DNA of 64,000 nucleotides from positions 1,736,001-1,800,000 of the forward strand of contig CAVWLB010000010.1 of assembly GCA_963755695.1 (NCBI GenBank). Reading direction: 5' to 3'. A model generated the notes under the pieces. That model saw only the letters and a program-made list of their open reading frames with translations, was not told the origin of the DNA and made no database searches. The translations under genes were made by a program, and so were the position numbers. This DNA comes from QHWT01 sp963755695 (GTDB lineage Bacteria > Acidobacteriota > Vicinamibacteria > Vicinamibacterales > 2-12-FULL-66-21). Every line of letters begins with the position of its first letter. Position 1 is the first letter of the stretch. Shown here one piece after another: positions 37,613-49,773 of this stretch.

Positions 37613-38722
37613 ATGAGCACGTCACGCCGACTCAACATTGCCATAGTCGCCCCGTCGACAGAGATCCTCGGAGGCCAGGCCGTGCAGGCGCAGCGGATGC
37701 TCAGGTCGTGGCAGGACGATCCCGAAATTCACGGCTGGCTGGTGCCAATCAATCCCTCGCCACCTGGACCTCTTCGACATCTGTGCCACATCAAGTATGT
37801 CCGGACAATCGCAACGCAACTGACGTATTGGCCGCTGCTGTTGAAGGAACTGCGCCGGGCGGATGTCGTTCACGCTTTCTCCGCCTCGTACACCTCTTTC
37901 CTTCTCGCCCCGCTCCCCGCCGTCCTCGTGGCAAAACTGCTCGGTAAGCCCGTGCTTCTGAACTATCACAGCGGCCAGGCTCCCGATCATCTGCGGCGCT
38001 CCGCCGTCGCCCGCGCGACGCTCCGGCGAGTGGATCGCAACGCGGTTCCGTCGCGCTTCCTCCACGACGTCTTCGCTCGATTCGGCATCGCATCGGAAAT
38101 CATTCCGAACATCGTCGACGTCGATCGCTTTCGCTTCCGCCGCCGGGGAACATTTCGGCCGCGCGTCCTGTCGACACGGAATTTCGAGGACCTTTACAAC
38201 TTGCCCTGCACGCTCCGGGCATTCCGGATGATCCAGGATCGCCACCCGGATGCAACGTTGACGCTGGTCGGCGGCGGGTCGCAGGAGCCGGCTCTTCGCC
38301 GGCTGGCGAGCGAGCTCGCCCTTCACCACGTCACCTTTGCCGGCCGCGTCGCACCCGACGACATCTGGCGTTACTACGCGGATGCTGATGTCTACCTGCA
38401 GACGCCCGACATCGACAACATGCCGCTTTCGGTTCTCGAAGCGTTTGCCAGCGGGTGCGCGGTCGTGTCGACCAATGTGGGCGGCGTCCCGGCAATCCTG
38501 ACCGATGAAGTTCAAGGACTGCTGGTTCCGGCTAACGATCACACCGCTGCGGCAACGGCCGTGCTGCGCCTGGTCAATCAGCAGGGACTCGCGACACGAT
38601 TGACCGAAGCGGCGTTGGCGGCCTGTGCCCGTTACCGGTGGTCCTCTGTCCGGGAGCAGTGGGTGCAGCTCTATCGAAGCCTCGCCGCTTCTCCGGCTAT
38701 TCCTGCCCCGACTCCGGCATGA
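37613..38722 (+). CDS. Family 4 glycosyltransferase
   Basis: The 369-residue GT-B enzyme begins LNIAIVAPSTEILGGQAVQA, has an N-terminal acceptor domain, and a C-terminal Glycos_transf_1 domain with PNIVDVDRF, VLSTRNFEDLYNLPCTLRAF, LTLVGGGSQEPALR and the nucleotide-sugar EX7E-like segment PLSVLEAFASGCAVVSTNVG. The ATG at 37613 is preferred over an upstream ATG at 37583 that adds ten residues. Its stop overlaps the heparinase-like start (ATGA). It would add one sugar from a nucleotide donor to the lipid-linked unit. Confidence 0.9.
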   Translation: MSTSRRLNIAIVAPSTEILGGQAVQAQRMLRSWQDDPEIHGWLVPINPSPPGPLRHLCHIKYVRTIATQLTYWPLLLKELRRADVVHAFSASYTSFLLAPLPAVLVAKLLGKPVLLNYHSGQAPDHLRRSAVARATLRRVDRNAVPSRFLHDVFARFGIASEIIPNIVDVDRFRFRRRGTFRPRVLSTRNFEDLYNLPCTLRAFRMIQDRHPDATLTLVGGGSQEPALRRLASELALHHVTFAGRVAPDDIWRYYADADVYLQTPDIDNMPLSVLEAFASGCAVVSTNVGGVPAILTDEVQGLLVPANDHTAAATAVLRLVNQQGLATRLTEAALAACARYRWSSVREQWVQLYRSLAASPAIPAPTPA

Positions 38723-41028
38723 CCCTCGTGTCCAACGTGCGACGGCTCGTCACGATGGATGCTGGCGAGGTCCGGTTCCGTGCTACGTGTCACGCCCGGA
38801 AGGCGATCGAGCGGACGCGTTACGCGCTGTCGCCTCCGAGGTGGGATCGCACCTCGGTTGCGCAGATCCTCGATCCCGACCACTCCGAACCGCTCACCCG
38901 CGCCTGTGAAGCGGCCAGAGGCGGCAGGCTGTTGACCGCGCACCAGGTGCTGGGGGTCCACTTCCACACGCGCGCATCGGTGTGGCCATTTACTGCCAGG
39001 TCGGCAGTTGACGTGACCGCGGCCATCGCCGACCGCTTCCCTGATGCCAGGCAGGCGGCCATCGTACGAGGCAATCGCATCGCGGACGGCCGCTTCGATC
39101 TGCTCGGTTATCGCGATCTGGACTACGGCTCGCCGCCGGACTGGCACCTGGACGCGGTCCACGGCCGGCGCGCTCCGCGCGTCTTCTGGGCCTCGGTGCC
39201 CTATCTTGATCCGGCCTGCGGCGATCATAAGGTCGTTTGGGAAATCAATCGGCATCAGCACTGGATCGCATTGGGACGCGCCTTCGCGCTGGCCGGCGAT
39301 GTTCGTTATCGCGACGCCTTCGTCCGCGAACTGCAAAGCTGGATCGTGGAAAATCCGCCGCTCGCCGGCGTCAACTGGTCGAGCATGCTCGAACTCGCGT
39401 TCCGGGCAATCTCGTGGGCGTGGGCGATCGAATTCTTCTCAACCGGTGCCGAACACGACCGGACGCCGTGGCTCGTCGATCTGCTGGTCGCGCTCGATCG
39501 GCAATTGGATCACGTCGCCAACAATCTCTCTCGGTACTTTAGTCCCAACACGCACCTGTCCGGGGAAGCGCTCGGCCTCTACGCGGTGTCGCAGGCACTG
39601 CCCGAGCTTCGCCACAGCCGGCGTCGCGCCGCGATCGGACGCGAGGTGCTGATCGCCGAGGCCTCGAAACAGATCGGCGCCGACGGCGGCCACGTCGAGC
39701 TGTCGGCCCACTATCACCGCTACTCGACCGACATCTACCTGCTCGCGCTGCTCGTCGCCCGCCGCTCGGGCGATCCGGCGGCGGCCGTATTCGAGCGCGC
39801 GGCGCGCGCACAGGCTGAGTACCTGCGATGCATCAGCGACGACCACGGCCAGTTGCCGCTGATTGGCGACGATGACGGCGGACAATTGACCGGATGGTGC
39901 GGCACACGCCCGAGTGACGCGAGCGTGACACTCGGTATTGCCGCAGCTGCGCTCGAAGATCCTTCGCTCGCCGTCCGATCCCCGTCTGAAGAAGTGTACT
40001 GGTCGCTCGGCGGCGCGGTTCCGGCCGAGGAGGTCGGGCCGCGGCCCACCTGGCCGTCGAAGCTCCTGGGTGCCAGCGGCTATTTCGTCTCTCGAAACCA
40101 GGACGGCGATCACTTGATCTTCGATGCCGGCAGGCATGGGTTCTTGAACTGCGGGCACGCGCACTCGGATGCGCTCTCGGTGCTTCTCAGCGTGCGCGGA
40201 CAACCGCTGCTCGTCGACCCTGGCACTGCGACCTACACGATGGATCCGGCTCTCCGCAATCGGTTCCGCTCGACCCGAATGCACAACACCGTCGTCCTCG
40301 ATGGACGCGATCATGCGGAGCCGCAGGGACCCTTTCATTGGCAGACCCACGCCGACGCGCGGGTGCTGTTTGCCTGCACGAACGACGGGTTCGATTTCGT
40401 GGAAGGTACTCACGATGCCTACGAACACGCATCGCAAGTGCGGTCGGTGCTTGCACTCCACGGAATCGGCTGGGTCGTCATCGACCACGTACTCGGCGAG
40501 CGGGAGGTCCAGGCAGAAGCCTGGTGGCATGTTCACCCATCGTGGTCGTTGTCGCTCGATCGCGCGTTTGCATTTTCAGAGCGTGCGCGGCGAACTGACG
40601 TCGGAGGGTTCTCCCTATATGCGCCGGAGTACGGACGCGTCGAGCACGCGCCGGCGATCTGCGTCATGAAACGGGGGCAACCGCCGTTCTCATTCGCAAC
40701 GTTCATCCCCGCGCACGCGCCGGCGAGGATGCCGATCGCGGTCAGCCCACTCGCCATCGAGCTGGCGGTACCTGAGGACTGGGTTGGGAGCGCCTTTCAC
40801 ATCACGGGCACGGCCGACCTGAGCGTTCTCGTGGCCACACGGCGCGCGCGCGACGGCGCGACCGGAGGTCCGCAAAAAGTGTGGGGCACCGCCGATGTTC
40901 GCACCGATGCGAGAGTGTGCGTCGTCAGCCGCGGATCAGTAATCGCGCTCATCGATGGGCCCACGGTCGAGGTGCGACAGTCGATGGCCTCGGCCGCGCA
41001 GGTGCCGCAGGTACGGTCCTCCGCGTAG
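38719..41028 (+). CDS. Heparinase II/III-family protein (alginate-lyase-like)
   Basis: The 769-residue protein has the two-part family layout. An N-terminal alpha/alpha-toroid (residues about 60-370) includes WEINRHQHWIALGRAFALAG and HLSGEALGLYAVSQALPEL. A C-terminal beta-sandwich has the catalytic-type segment NCGHAHSDALSVLLSVRGQP, LVDPGTATYTMDP and MHNTVVLDGRDHAEP. The His and Tyr of these segments fit a lyase acting on uronic-acid glycans (heparin, alginate). No signal peptide is evident, as is usual for members in exosortase loci, so it may act in the cytoplasm or periplasm during synthesis. Start is fixed by the ATGA overlap. Its presence supports a uronate-containing product. Confidence 0.87.
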   Translation: MTLVSNVRRLVTMDAGEVRFRATCHARKAIERTRYALSPPRWDRTSVAQILDPDHSEPLTRACEAARGGRLLTAHQVLGVHFHTRASVWPFTARSAVDVTAAIADRFPDARQAAIVRGNRIADGRFDLLGYRDLDYGSPPDWHLDAVHGRRAPRVFWASVPYLDPACGDHKVVWEINRHQHWIALGRAFALAGDVRYRDAFVRELQSWIVENPPLAGVNWSSMLELAFRAISWAWAIEFFSTGAEHDRTPWLVDLLVALDRQLDHVANNLSRYFSPNTHLSGEALGLYAVSQALPELRHSRRRAAIGREVLIAEASKQIGADGGHVELSAHYHRYSTDIYLLALLVARRSGDPAAAVFERAARAQAEYLRCISDDHGQLPLIGDDDGGQLTGWCGTRPSDASVTLGIAAAALEDPSLAVRSPSEEVYWSLGGAVPAEEVGPRPTWPSKLLGASGYFVSRNQDGDHLIFDAGRHGFLNCGHAHSDALSVLLSVRGQPLLVDPGTATYTMDPALRNRFRSTRMHNTVVLDGRDHAEPQGPFHWQTHADARVLFACTNDGFDFVEGTHDAYEHASQVRSVLALHGIGWVVIDHVLGEREVQAEAWWHVHPSWSLSLDRAFAFSERARRTDVGGFSLYAPEYGRVEHAPAICVMKRGQPPFSFATFIPAHAPARMPIAVSPLAIELAVPEDWVGSAFHITGTADLSVLVATRRARDGATGGPQKVWGTADVRTDARVCVVSRGSVIALIDGPTVEVRQSMASAAQVPQVRSSA

Positions 41029-41077
41029 CCCAAAGGCGATAAGATCTCTAACACCACAGCGGCAGGAGACCCCTCGT

Positions 41078-43009
41078 ATGTGCGGGATAGCAGGCTTTGT
41101 CGCGGACTCGTCACCGGGCGATGTCGCGCATCAGTCACCGGCGCGGCTGGAGGCGGAATTCTCGCTCGTCCATCGGATGTGCGAGGTGATTCGCCACCGC
41201 GGACCCGACGATGAAGGCATTCACGTGGAGCCGGGAGTTGGCCTCGGCATGCGGCGCCTCAGCATCATCGACCTGGCTGGCGGCCGGCAGCCAATGCACA
41301 ACGAGACACGGACGATTTGGATCGTCTTCAACGGCGAGATCTACAACTATCGCGAGCTGCGCCGCGAGCTCGAATCCTCGGGCCACCACTTCTACACGGC
41401 GAGCGACACCGAATCAATCGTTCACGCCTACGAAGAGTGGGGAGAAGACGCGTTTCGCAGGCTGCGCGGCATGTTCGGGCTTGCGATCTGGGACGCCCGA
41501 CAGCGCACGCTGCTGCTCGCGCGCGACCGCGTCGGGATCAAGCCGCTGCACTACGCCCAGCGCAACGGACGGCTGTACTTCGGCAGCGAAATCAAGTCGC
41601 TGCTCGCCGCCGGTGCCGTCGATCCGCAAGTCAGATCTCGACGCGCTCGACCACTACCTCTCCTTCCTGTACACGCCGCGCGACGGTCGATTTTCGAGAA
41701 TGTCGAGAAGCTGCCGCCTGGGCACTATCTGCGTTGGCGCGACGGTCGAGCGGAGGTGCGGCAGTACTGGCAGATCGCCGCCGATGAAACGTTCAAAGGC
41801 TCGGAAGCTGAGGCGGCCGAGCAACTGCGGGCGGTGCTGGCCGATGCCGTGCGCTCGCACATGATCAGCGACGTGCCGCTCGGCGCGTTTCTCTCCGGCG
41901 GCGTCGATTCCTCCGCCGTGGTCGGCCTGATGGCCCGCGCCTCATCACGGCCGGTGAAGACGTTTTCGATCGGCTTCGACGAGCCGGAGTTCGACGAGCT
42001 CGAGCACGCGCGCGCGGTCGCGCAGCACTTCGGCACCGACCATCACGAGTTCGTCGTCCGGCCCGACGGCCTGTCGATCCTCGATCGATCTGATCGCGCA
42101 TTTCGACGAGCCGTTCGCGGATTCCTCGGCGATCCCGACGTGGTACGTCTCGGAAATCGCGCGGCGACACGTCACGGTGGTGCTGTCGGGCGATGGCGGC
42201 GACGAGCTGTTCGGCGGCTACGATCGCTACCTCCCGCATCCGCGCGTCGCGCAATTCGATCGTCTGGCGATTCCCGGCTTGCGCGGCGCCGCGAGGCTGG
42301 TCTGGCCGCGGCTGCCGCACGGCGTTCGCGGCAAGAACTTCCTGCGTCACGTCGGCCAAGGATCCCGACGGCGCGCTATCTCGATTCAGTCGGCATTCTT
42401 CCAAGCGGACGAGCGCGCGTCGCTCTATTCGGCCGAGGTCCGCGATGCGCGGACCGCCATCGCCGAGCAGACGCTGGCACGGCATTTCGATCGTCTCGAC
42501 GGCGCTGCCGCTGCACGGCCGGATGATGCGGTTCGATTTCGAGACGTATCTGCCGGAGGACGTGCTCACGAAAGTCGACCGCATGAGCATGGCGCACTCG
42601 ATCGAGTCGCGCGTGCCGCTGCTCGACAACGAGGTGATCGAGTTCGCCGCGACGCTGCCGCTCCGACTTCAAGATCCGCAACGGCCGCCGCAAACACGTG
42701 CTCAAGGAAGCACTGCGCCCCTTGCTGCCGGCCAATATTCTCGACCGGCGCAAGCAGGGCTTCGGCGTCCCGCTCGGCGGCTGGTTTCGCGGCGGACTCA
42801 CGGATCTGTTCGCCGACGTGCTGCACTCACCCCGGACAGAGCAGCGCGGCTACTTCGAACCGTCGTTCGTCCGGCGGTTGACGCACGAGCACCTGGCCGG
42901 CAAGCGCGATCACACGCTGCGGCTCTGGCAGCTGCTCGTCTTCGAGTTGTGGCACCGGCAGTACGTCGATCAGACCGCTGAGGGTCGCCGGATGCCGAAC
43001 TACACCTAA
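41078..43009 (+). CDS. Asparagine synthase-like amidotransferase 1 (XrtA-associated), about 8 frameshifts
   Basis: The gene begins ATG-TGC after an AGGAG site, giving the N-terminal Cys2 nucleophile of class II glutamine amidotransferases (MCGIAGFVADS). The glutaminase domain has RRLSIIDLAGGRQPM and WIVFNGEIYNYRELRREL. The synthetase domain has LSGGVDSSAVVGLMAR (PP-loop), GFDEPEFDELEHARAVA, VVLSGDGGDELFGGYDR and KVDRMSMAHSIESRVPLLD. To read through, single-base changes are needed near 41633, 41684, 42085, 42360, 42372, 42405, 42501 and 42661; the repaired protein is full length (about 640 residues). Such enzymes in polysaccharide loci are thought to amidate uronic acids. The breaks look like consensus error because every motif survives. 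Confidence 0.85.
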
Positions 43010-43118
43010 CGCCGTTCACACCGAACTGTTGAGTTACCGCGACTGGGATAAAATTTCCAAAGATTTACCCACTCCGGCGCCTCTACCAGTGGCATCTGGC
43101 TTGCTGAGATGGCAGCTT

Positions 43119-44288
43119 GTGAATTTTCCGCCACAAATTCCGGTCGCCGTATTCCTCAACAGCTTCCATCCGGGAGGGACGGAGCGCCAGATGACGGAAC
43201 TGGTGCAGCGGCTGGATCGTGATCGGTTCGAGGTGCACGTCGCCTGCATCCATCGCGAAGGATCCTGGCTGTCCCGGGTGGAACACTCCGCGCCCATCGC
43301 CGAGTTCCCAATCCGGGGATTTGCACGGCGACAGACCCTCGCACAGGCCGCCCGGTTCGCACGCTGGTGCCGGGAGCGACGGATTGTGGTGCTGCAGACG
43401 TGCGATTTTTACGCAAACGCATTCGCGTTGCCGCCCGCGACGCTCGCGGGTGTCCCGATCCGTATCGGCAGCCGCCGTGACCTGAACCCTGACAAGACGA
43501 ACCTTCAGATTGCGCTGCAGCGCCAAGCGTACCGCTGTGCGCACCGCGTCGTCGCGAACTGCAACGCCGCCGCCGAGCAGCTTCGGAAGGAAGGGATATC
43601 CGCCGCTCGCGTTCATGTCATTCCCAACGGCATCGAGATCACCAGGTACGGCGCTCGGCGCGCCCTACGGCCCGTGACCACGATCGTGACCGTTGCGAAT
43701 CTTCGCGGGGAGAAGGCACATGAAGTGCTGTTGCAGGCGGCCGGGCACCTTGCGACAGGCTATCCCGGGCTGCGCTACCTGATCGTCGGCGATGGCCCTC
43801 GCCGCAATGAACTCGTGGCATTGGCCGAATCACTGGGCCTGGCCGGCCAGGTGACCTTCATGGGTCATCGGGAAGACGTACCAACGGTGCTCGCGCAGGC
43901 GGATCTGTTCGTGCTGCCTTCACGCTCGGAAGCGTTTCCAAATGCGGTCATGGAGGCCATGGCCGAGGGCGTGCCGGTGATCGCCAACCGTGTCGGTGGT
44001 CTCCTCGATCTGATTGAGGACGGCCGAACAGGCATCCTCGTGTCGCCCGGTGAACCCTCGGAGCTGGCCAGGGCGATTGAACAGCTGGTCCTGAATCCCG
44101 AGCGAGCCTACGCGATGGGCAGTGCCGCACGCGAGGAGGTGGCGCGCCGCTACTCGTTCGAACGCATGGTGGCGGCATTCGAAGATCTGTATTTCACCCA
44201 ACTCGAGGCGATAGGCTCGGAGGCGCACGGCCGCGCGGCTCTTCGACAGACGCAGGGTCCCGAGCAGCGTCGAGGGGCGGCGACATAG
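43119..44288 (+). CDS. Family 4 glycosyltransferase (XrtA-associated type)
   Basis: This intact GT-B protein has VAVFLNSFHPGGTERQMTEL at its start, RIGSRRDLNPDK, VIPNGIEITRYG, VTIVTVANLR (as TTIVTVANLRGEKAHE), YLIVGDGPRRNELVALAE and a donor site LPSRSEAFPNAVMEAMAEG. It resembles the sugar transferases repeatedly found next to PEP-CTERM-locus amidotransferases. The GTG at 43119 precedes the first conserved strand; a TTG at 43029 would add 30 residues that show no family similarity and overlap an AT-rich, promoter-like stretch. Remarkably it has no frameshift although both neighbours have many. The last 20 residues look derived from a repeat. Confidence 0.87.
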   Translation: MNFPPQIPVAVFLNSFHPGGTERQMTELVQRLDRDRFEVHVACIHREGSWLSRVEHSAPIAEFPIRGFARRQTLAQAARFARWCRERRIVVLQTCDFYANAFALPPATLAGVPIRIGSRRDLNPDKTNLQIALQRQAYRCAHRVVANCNAAAEQLRKEGISAARVHVIPNGIEITRYGARRALRPVTTIVTVANLRGEKAHEVLLQAAGHLATGYPGLRYLIVGDGPRRNELVALAESLGLAGQVTFMGHREDVPTVLAQADLFVLPSRSEAFPNAVMEAMAEGVPVIANRVGGLLDLIEDGRTGILVSPGEPSELARAIEQLVLNPERAYAMGSAAREEVARRYSFERMVAAFEDLYFTQLEAIGSEAHGRAALRQTQGPEQRRGAAT

Positions 44289-44291
44289 ACC

Positions 44292-44321
44292 ATGTGCGGC
44301 ATCTCCGCGGAGGCGATCTAA
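44292..44321 (+). other. Nine-codon mini-frame resembling the start of the next gene
   Basis: ATG TGC GGC ATC TCC GCG GAG GCG ATC TAA encodes MCGISAEAI. Its first twelve bases differ at one position from the start of the amidotransferase gene 34 bp downstream, and it contains the GGAGG likely to serve that gene. It may be a remnant of a duplication or a short upstream peptide. Confidence 0.4.
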
Positions 44322-44325
44322 TCCG

Positions 44326-46282
<1,957 letters not shown>

Positions 46283-46325
46283 CACGGACCGCGCCTGCCG
46301 CCGCCGCGCTGAAGAGGGCCACGGC

Positions 46326-47612
46326 ATGAAGATGCTCTGGCTGAACGCGGGCCTGCTGCTGCCGCTCGACAAGGGGGGCAAGCTGCGCACCTGGCACCTG
46401 ATGCGGCACCTCGCGGCAGCGCCACGACATCACCTACCTGTCGTTCGCCGAGCCGTCGCCAGAGCGATGCCGACCGAACCGCACCGGCATGCGCGAGGTG
46501 TGCTCGCGGCTCGAGACCATGCCGCGCGACCGACGCGGCCAAGGGGACGTGGCGGTTCTACGCCGACGCGGCCGGTACCTCGTCGACTCCGGCACCGTAC
46601 GCCGTCGCGAAGTACCGCTCCGCCGCGTATCGCGCGCGCGTCGAACAGCTGCTCGCGACCGAGCGCTTCGATGCCGTCGTCTGCGACTTCCTGCCGCCGG
46701 TCGTCAACCTGCCGGACCAGCTGCCCTGCCCGTCGATCCTCTTCACGCACAACGTGGAAGCGGAGATCTGGCGGCGCCACGCGGAGAACGCCGCCAACCC
46801 GGTCATCGCAGCGCCTGCTCACGCAGCAGTGGCGGCGCATGCTGCGCTTCGAGGGCGACGCGCTCGCGCGGTTCGATCTCGTGCTGGCGGTGTCGGACGC
46901 CGACGGCAGACGTTCGAGCGGCTCTATCCCGGACGCCCTGCGCGCGCCCGGTGCACGTCGTGCAGACCGGCGTCGACACCGACGTACTTCACGCCGCCGA
47001 CCGCGGCGACGCCGGAGCGCGCCGCACCTCGTCTTCACCGGCTCGATGGACTGGCTGCCGAACGAAGACGGCATGATGTACTTCTGCCGCGAGATCCTGC
47101 CGCAGATTCGCAAGGCCGAGCCCGAGGCGACGCTCAGCATCATCGGCCGCGCGCCGACGCCGGCCGTGCGGCGGCTCGCCGAGATCCCGGCGTCGAGGTC
47201 ACCGGCCGCGTCGACGACGTGCGGCCGCACATCGCGCGCGGCGCCGTCTACGTCGTGCCGCTGCGGATCGGCGGCGGCACGCGGCTGAAGATCTTCGAAG
47301 CGATGGCGATGGGCAAGGCGGTCGTCTCGACGACCGTCGGCGCCGAAGGCCTGCCGGTGACAGCCGGACGAGACATCGTGATCGCCGACGAGCCCGCACG
47401 GCTTCGCGCAGGCGGTCGTCCGACTGATTCGCGACGCCGAGGCGCGCCGCGCCGATCGAGGCCGCGGCGCGGCACGCTGGTCGTCGAGCGCTACGACTGG
47501 TCGGCGGTCGCGCAGGATTTCGAAGAGGCGCTGCTGCGAGACGCGCGCCAAGCGACGGCCGTCGACGCGCGAACGACTGCGCGAGCACGGCGAGGTTCGG
47601 GCCATCGCATAG
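46326..47612 (+). CDS. Family 4 glycosyltransferase of XrtA/PEP-CTERM loci, multiple frameshifts
   Basis: The start MKMLWLNAGLLLPLDKGGKL and RTWHLMRHLA are characteristic of the PEP-CTERM/EpsH-associated sugar transferase family. Further motifs, in different frames, are ILFTHNVEAEIWRRHAEN, MLRFEGDALARFDLVLAVSD, HLVFTGSMDWLPNEDGMMYF, CREILPQIRKAEPEATLSII and VPLRIGGGTRLKIFEAMAMG, which ends in the nucleotide-sugar site. About a dozen single-base changes are needed (for example near 46417, 46521, 46808, 46932, 46950, 46980, 47190). The stop is placed at 47610-47612 because RPSTRERLREHGEVRAIA has the codon usage of the gene; another frame would end at 47620. Function and family are clear despite the poor sequence. 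Confidence 0.8.
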
Positions 47613-47628
47613 AGGAGTGATCGAGTCA

Positions 47629-48956
47629 ATGAAGGTTTCGGTGTTCGGTCTGGGTTACGTCGGCAGCGTGTCGGCGGCGTCGTTCGCCGCCGACGGCCAT
47701 CACGGTCGTCGGCGTCGACGTCAATCCCGACAAGGTGGCGAGCCTCAACGAAGGGCGCAGCCCGATCGTCGAGAAAGGGCTCGACGAGCTGATTCGCGAC
47801 AACGCCGCGAACGGACGGCTGCGCGCGACGACCAGCACCGCGGAAGCGGTCACGCGACACCGATCTCTCGCTGATCTGCGTCGGCACGCCGAGCCGCAAG
47901 AACGGCAGCCTCGATCTCACCTATCTCGAGCGCGTCGCCGAGCAGATCGGCGAGGCGCTCAAGCGACAAGGACGGCTATCACGTCGTCGTCGTCCGCAGC
48001 ACGGTGCTGCCGGGGACGACGCACGACGTGGTCATTCCGGCGCTCGAGCGGACGTCAGGGAAGAAGTACGGCACCGGCTTCGGCGTCACCGTCAACCCCG
48101 AGTTCCTGCGCGAGGGCACGGCGATCCACGACTTCCGCAATCCGCCGCTGACGCTGGTCGGCCACAACTACGCAGTCCGACGCCGAGCCGACCGCAGGCG
48201 CTCTACGCGAAGGTCGAGGCGCCGCTGGTCGACGACCAGCATCCGCACCGCGGAGATGATCAAGTACGCGAGCAACACCTGGCACGCGCTGAAGGTCACG
48301 CTTCGCGAACGAGATCGGCAACCTCTGCAAGCGCGCTCGAGATCGACAGCCACGAGGTGATGGACATCTTCTGCCGCGACGAGAAGCTGAACCTCTCGTC
48401 GTACTACATGAAGCCCGGCTTCGCGTTCGGCGGCTCGTGCCTGCCGAAGGACGTGCGCGCGATGCAGTACCGGGCGAAGGAAGTCGACCTCGAGATGCCG
48501 GTGATCCAGTCGATCCTCGGCAGCAACCAGCTGCAGATCCAGCACGCAATCGACGAGATCGTCGAGACGCGGCAAGAAGCGCGTCGGCCTGCTCGGATTC
48601 AGCTTCAAGGCGGGCACCGACGACCTGCGCGAGAGCCCGATCGTCATCCTCGCCGAGGCGCTGCTCGGCAAGGGCTACCAGCTGTGCATCTACGACCGGA
48701 ACGTGTCGCTCGCGCGGCTGGTCGGCGCCAACAAGGAATACATCAACACAGCAGATTCCCCATCTGTCGTCGCTGCTGTGCGAGTCGATCGACGAGGTGC
48801 TGGACAAGTCCGAGGTGATCGTCGTCGGCAACGCGCGCGCCGGAGTTCGGCGACGCGCTGACGCGGACGCGCCCAGACCAGATCGTCCTGGATCTCGTGC
48901 GCGTCAAGATTGGACGGGATCGGATTCCAGCGAACTATCGGGGGATCTGCTGGTGA
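47629..48956 (+). CDS. algD: GDP-mannose 6-dehydrogenase-like enzyme (AlgD type), eleven single-base insertions
   Basis: The protein starts MKVSVFGLGYVGSVSAASFA and contains VVRSTVLPGTTHDVVIPALE, NPEFLREGTAIHDF and the AlgD-specific block LNLSSYYMKPGFAFGGSCLP followed by KDVRAM, with the catalytic Cys. The C-terminus is RIPANYRGICW, again AlgD-like. Removing insertions near 47702, 47851, 47966, 48178, 48190, 48231, 48301, 48330, 48572, 48748 and 48843 gives 438 residues, almost exactly the length of AlgD. All eleven changes are insertions. The reaction is GDP-mannose to GDP-mannuronate with NAD. With the heparinase-like gene this points to mannuronate or a related uronate in the polymer. Confidence 0.85.
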
Positions 48957-48971
48957 CGGCCGATTTGATTA

Positions 48972-49088
48972 TTTGGTGTTTCTAACGTGAGCGCGCCGAC
49001 GCGTCTCGGAATCTCACTGACTCGCTAAATCACCAAATCACCAATCACCAAATCACCAATTTCCAAATCACCAATTTCCAAGTCACCA
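48972..49088. repeat. Degenerate 7/8-nt repeat array with inverted partner
   Basis: From 49027 to 49088 units AAATCACC, AATCACC and AATTTCC alternate about eight times. The segment ATTTGGTG at 48972-48979, just after the algD-like stop, is complementary to CACCAAAT at 49031-49038, so a hairpin can form. The array fills the convergent gap between the dehydrogenase and the hydrolase. Confidence 0.6.
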
Positions 49089-49102
49089 ACCCCGCGACCG
49101 GT

Positions 49103-49753
49103 TCAGTCAACCGCCAAACCCAGAAACGCCACCAGAGTCTCCCAGATGTAAGGAAGGTTGTGTGTCAGCTGATGGTCGTCGTCGAGCATGTGCAGCTCGA
49201 CGTTGGGCCGGCGGCTCGCCCACGCTTCGACGGTCTCCGGGTCGACCGCATCGTCCCGCCGGCCCTGGAAGATCAGGATGGGCATCCGCACATCCGCGTT
49301 GAGGGCGTCGTAGCGTTGCGCATCCGCGTAAAGCTCGTAATGCACCGGGACCATGCGACCGTAGGCGTAGTGAAAGACAGGCAATTGACCCGACGCTTTC
49401 CACTCGTCGAGTCCGATGCTGCCCAGCTTGGCCATCCGGTGAGAGCCGAAGTCGAGCGCCGGCGCCATCAACACGAGGCGCTTGATCCGGTCGGGATTCT
49501 GCACGGCGGCGTTGACCGCGACGAAGCCGCCGAGGCTGGATCCAATGACCGTCTGTGAGCTCGTTGATGCCTCGAGCAGCACGCGCGTCTGGTTCAGCAT
49601 GCGCGTAACCGTCAGCGTGGAGAAATCAGGCAGGTTCAGGTCCGGGGCCTGCAGCTCGATGCCGCGCTCGCGCAATCGGCGGCCGAGATATGTCGCCTTC
49701 GACGAGGCCGACCCGGATGCGAATCCGTGAAGGTAAATCACCAGGGCACCCAA
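49103..49753 (-). CDS. Alpha/beta-hydrolase (YqiA/UPF0227-like esterase)
   Basis: The 216-residue protein begins ALVIYLHGFASGSASSKATY, with the HG oxyanion-type motif of small esterases. The nucleophile elbow is IGSSLGGFVAVNAA (Ser in GSSLGG), the acidic residue lies in IFQGRRDDAVDPETVEA, and the catalytic His in LDDDHQLTHNLP. YqiA-type proteins are cytoplasmic thioesterases or esterases of unknown physiological substrate. The start is uncertain: TTG at 49753 or GTG at 49741; neither has a clear Shine-Dalgarno. It is the last of three minus-strand genes after the SET and YcbK-like genes. Confidence 0.85.
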   Translation of the reverse strand: MGALVIYLHGFASGSASSKATYLGRRLRERGIELQAPDLNLPDFSTLTVTRMLNQTRVLLEASTSSQTVIGSSLGGFVAVNAAVQNPDRIKRLVLMAPALDFGSHRMAKLGSIGLDEWKASGQLPVFHYAYGRMVPVHYELYADAQRYDALNADVRMPILIFQGRRDDAVDPETVEAWASRRPNVELHMLDDDHQLTHNLPYIWETLVAFLGLAVD

Positions 49754-49773
49754 CCCGTCGGCCCCGCGTCAGA

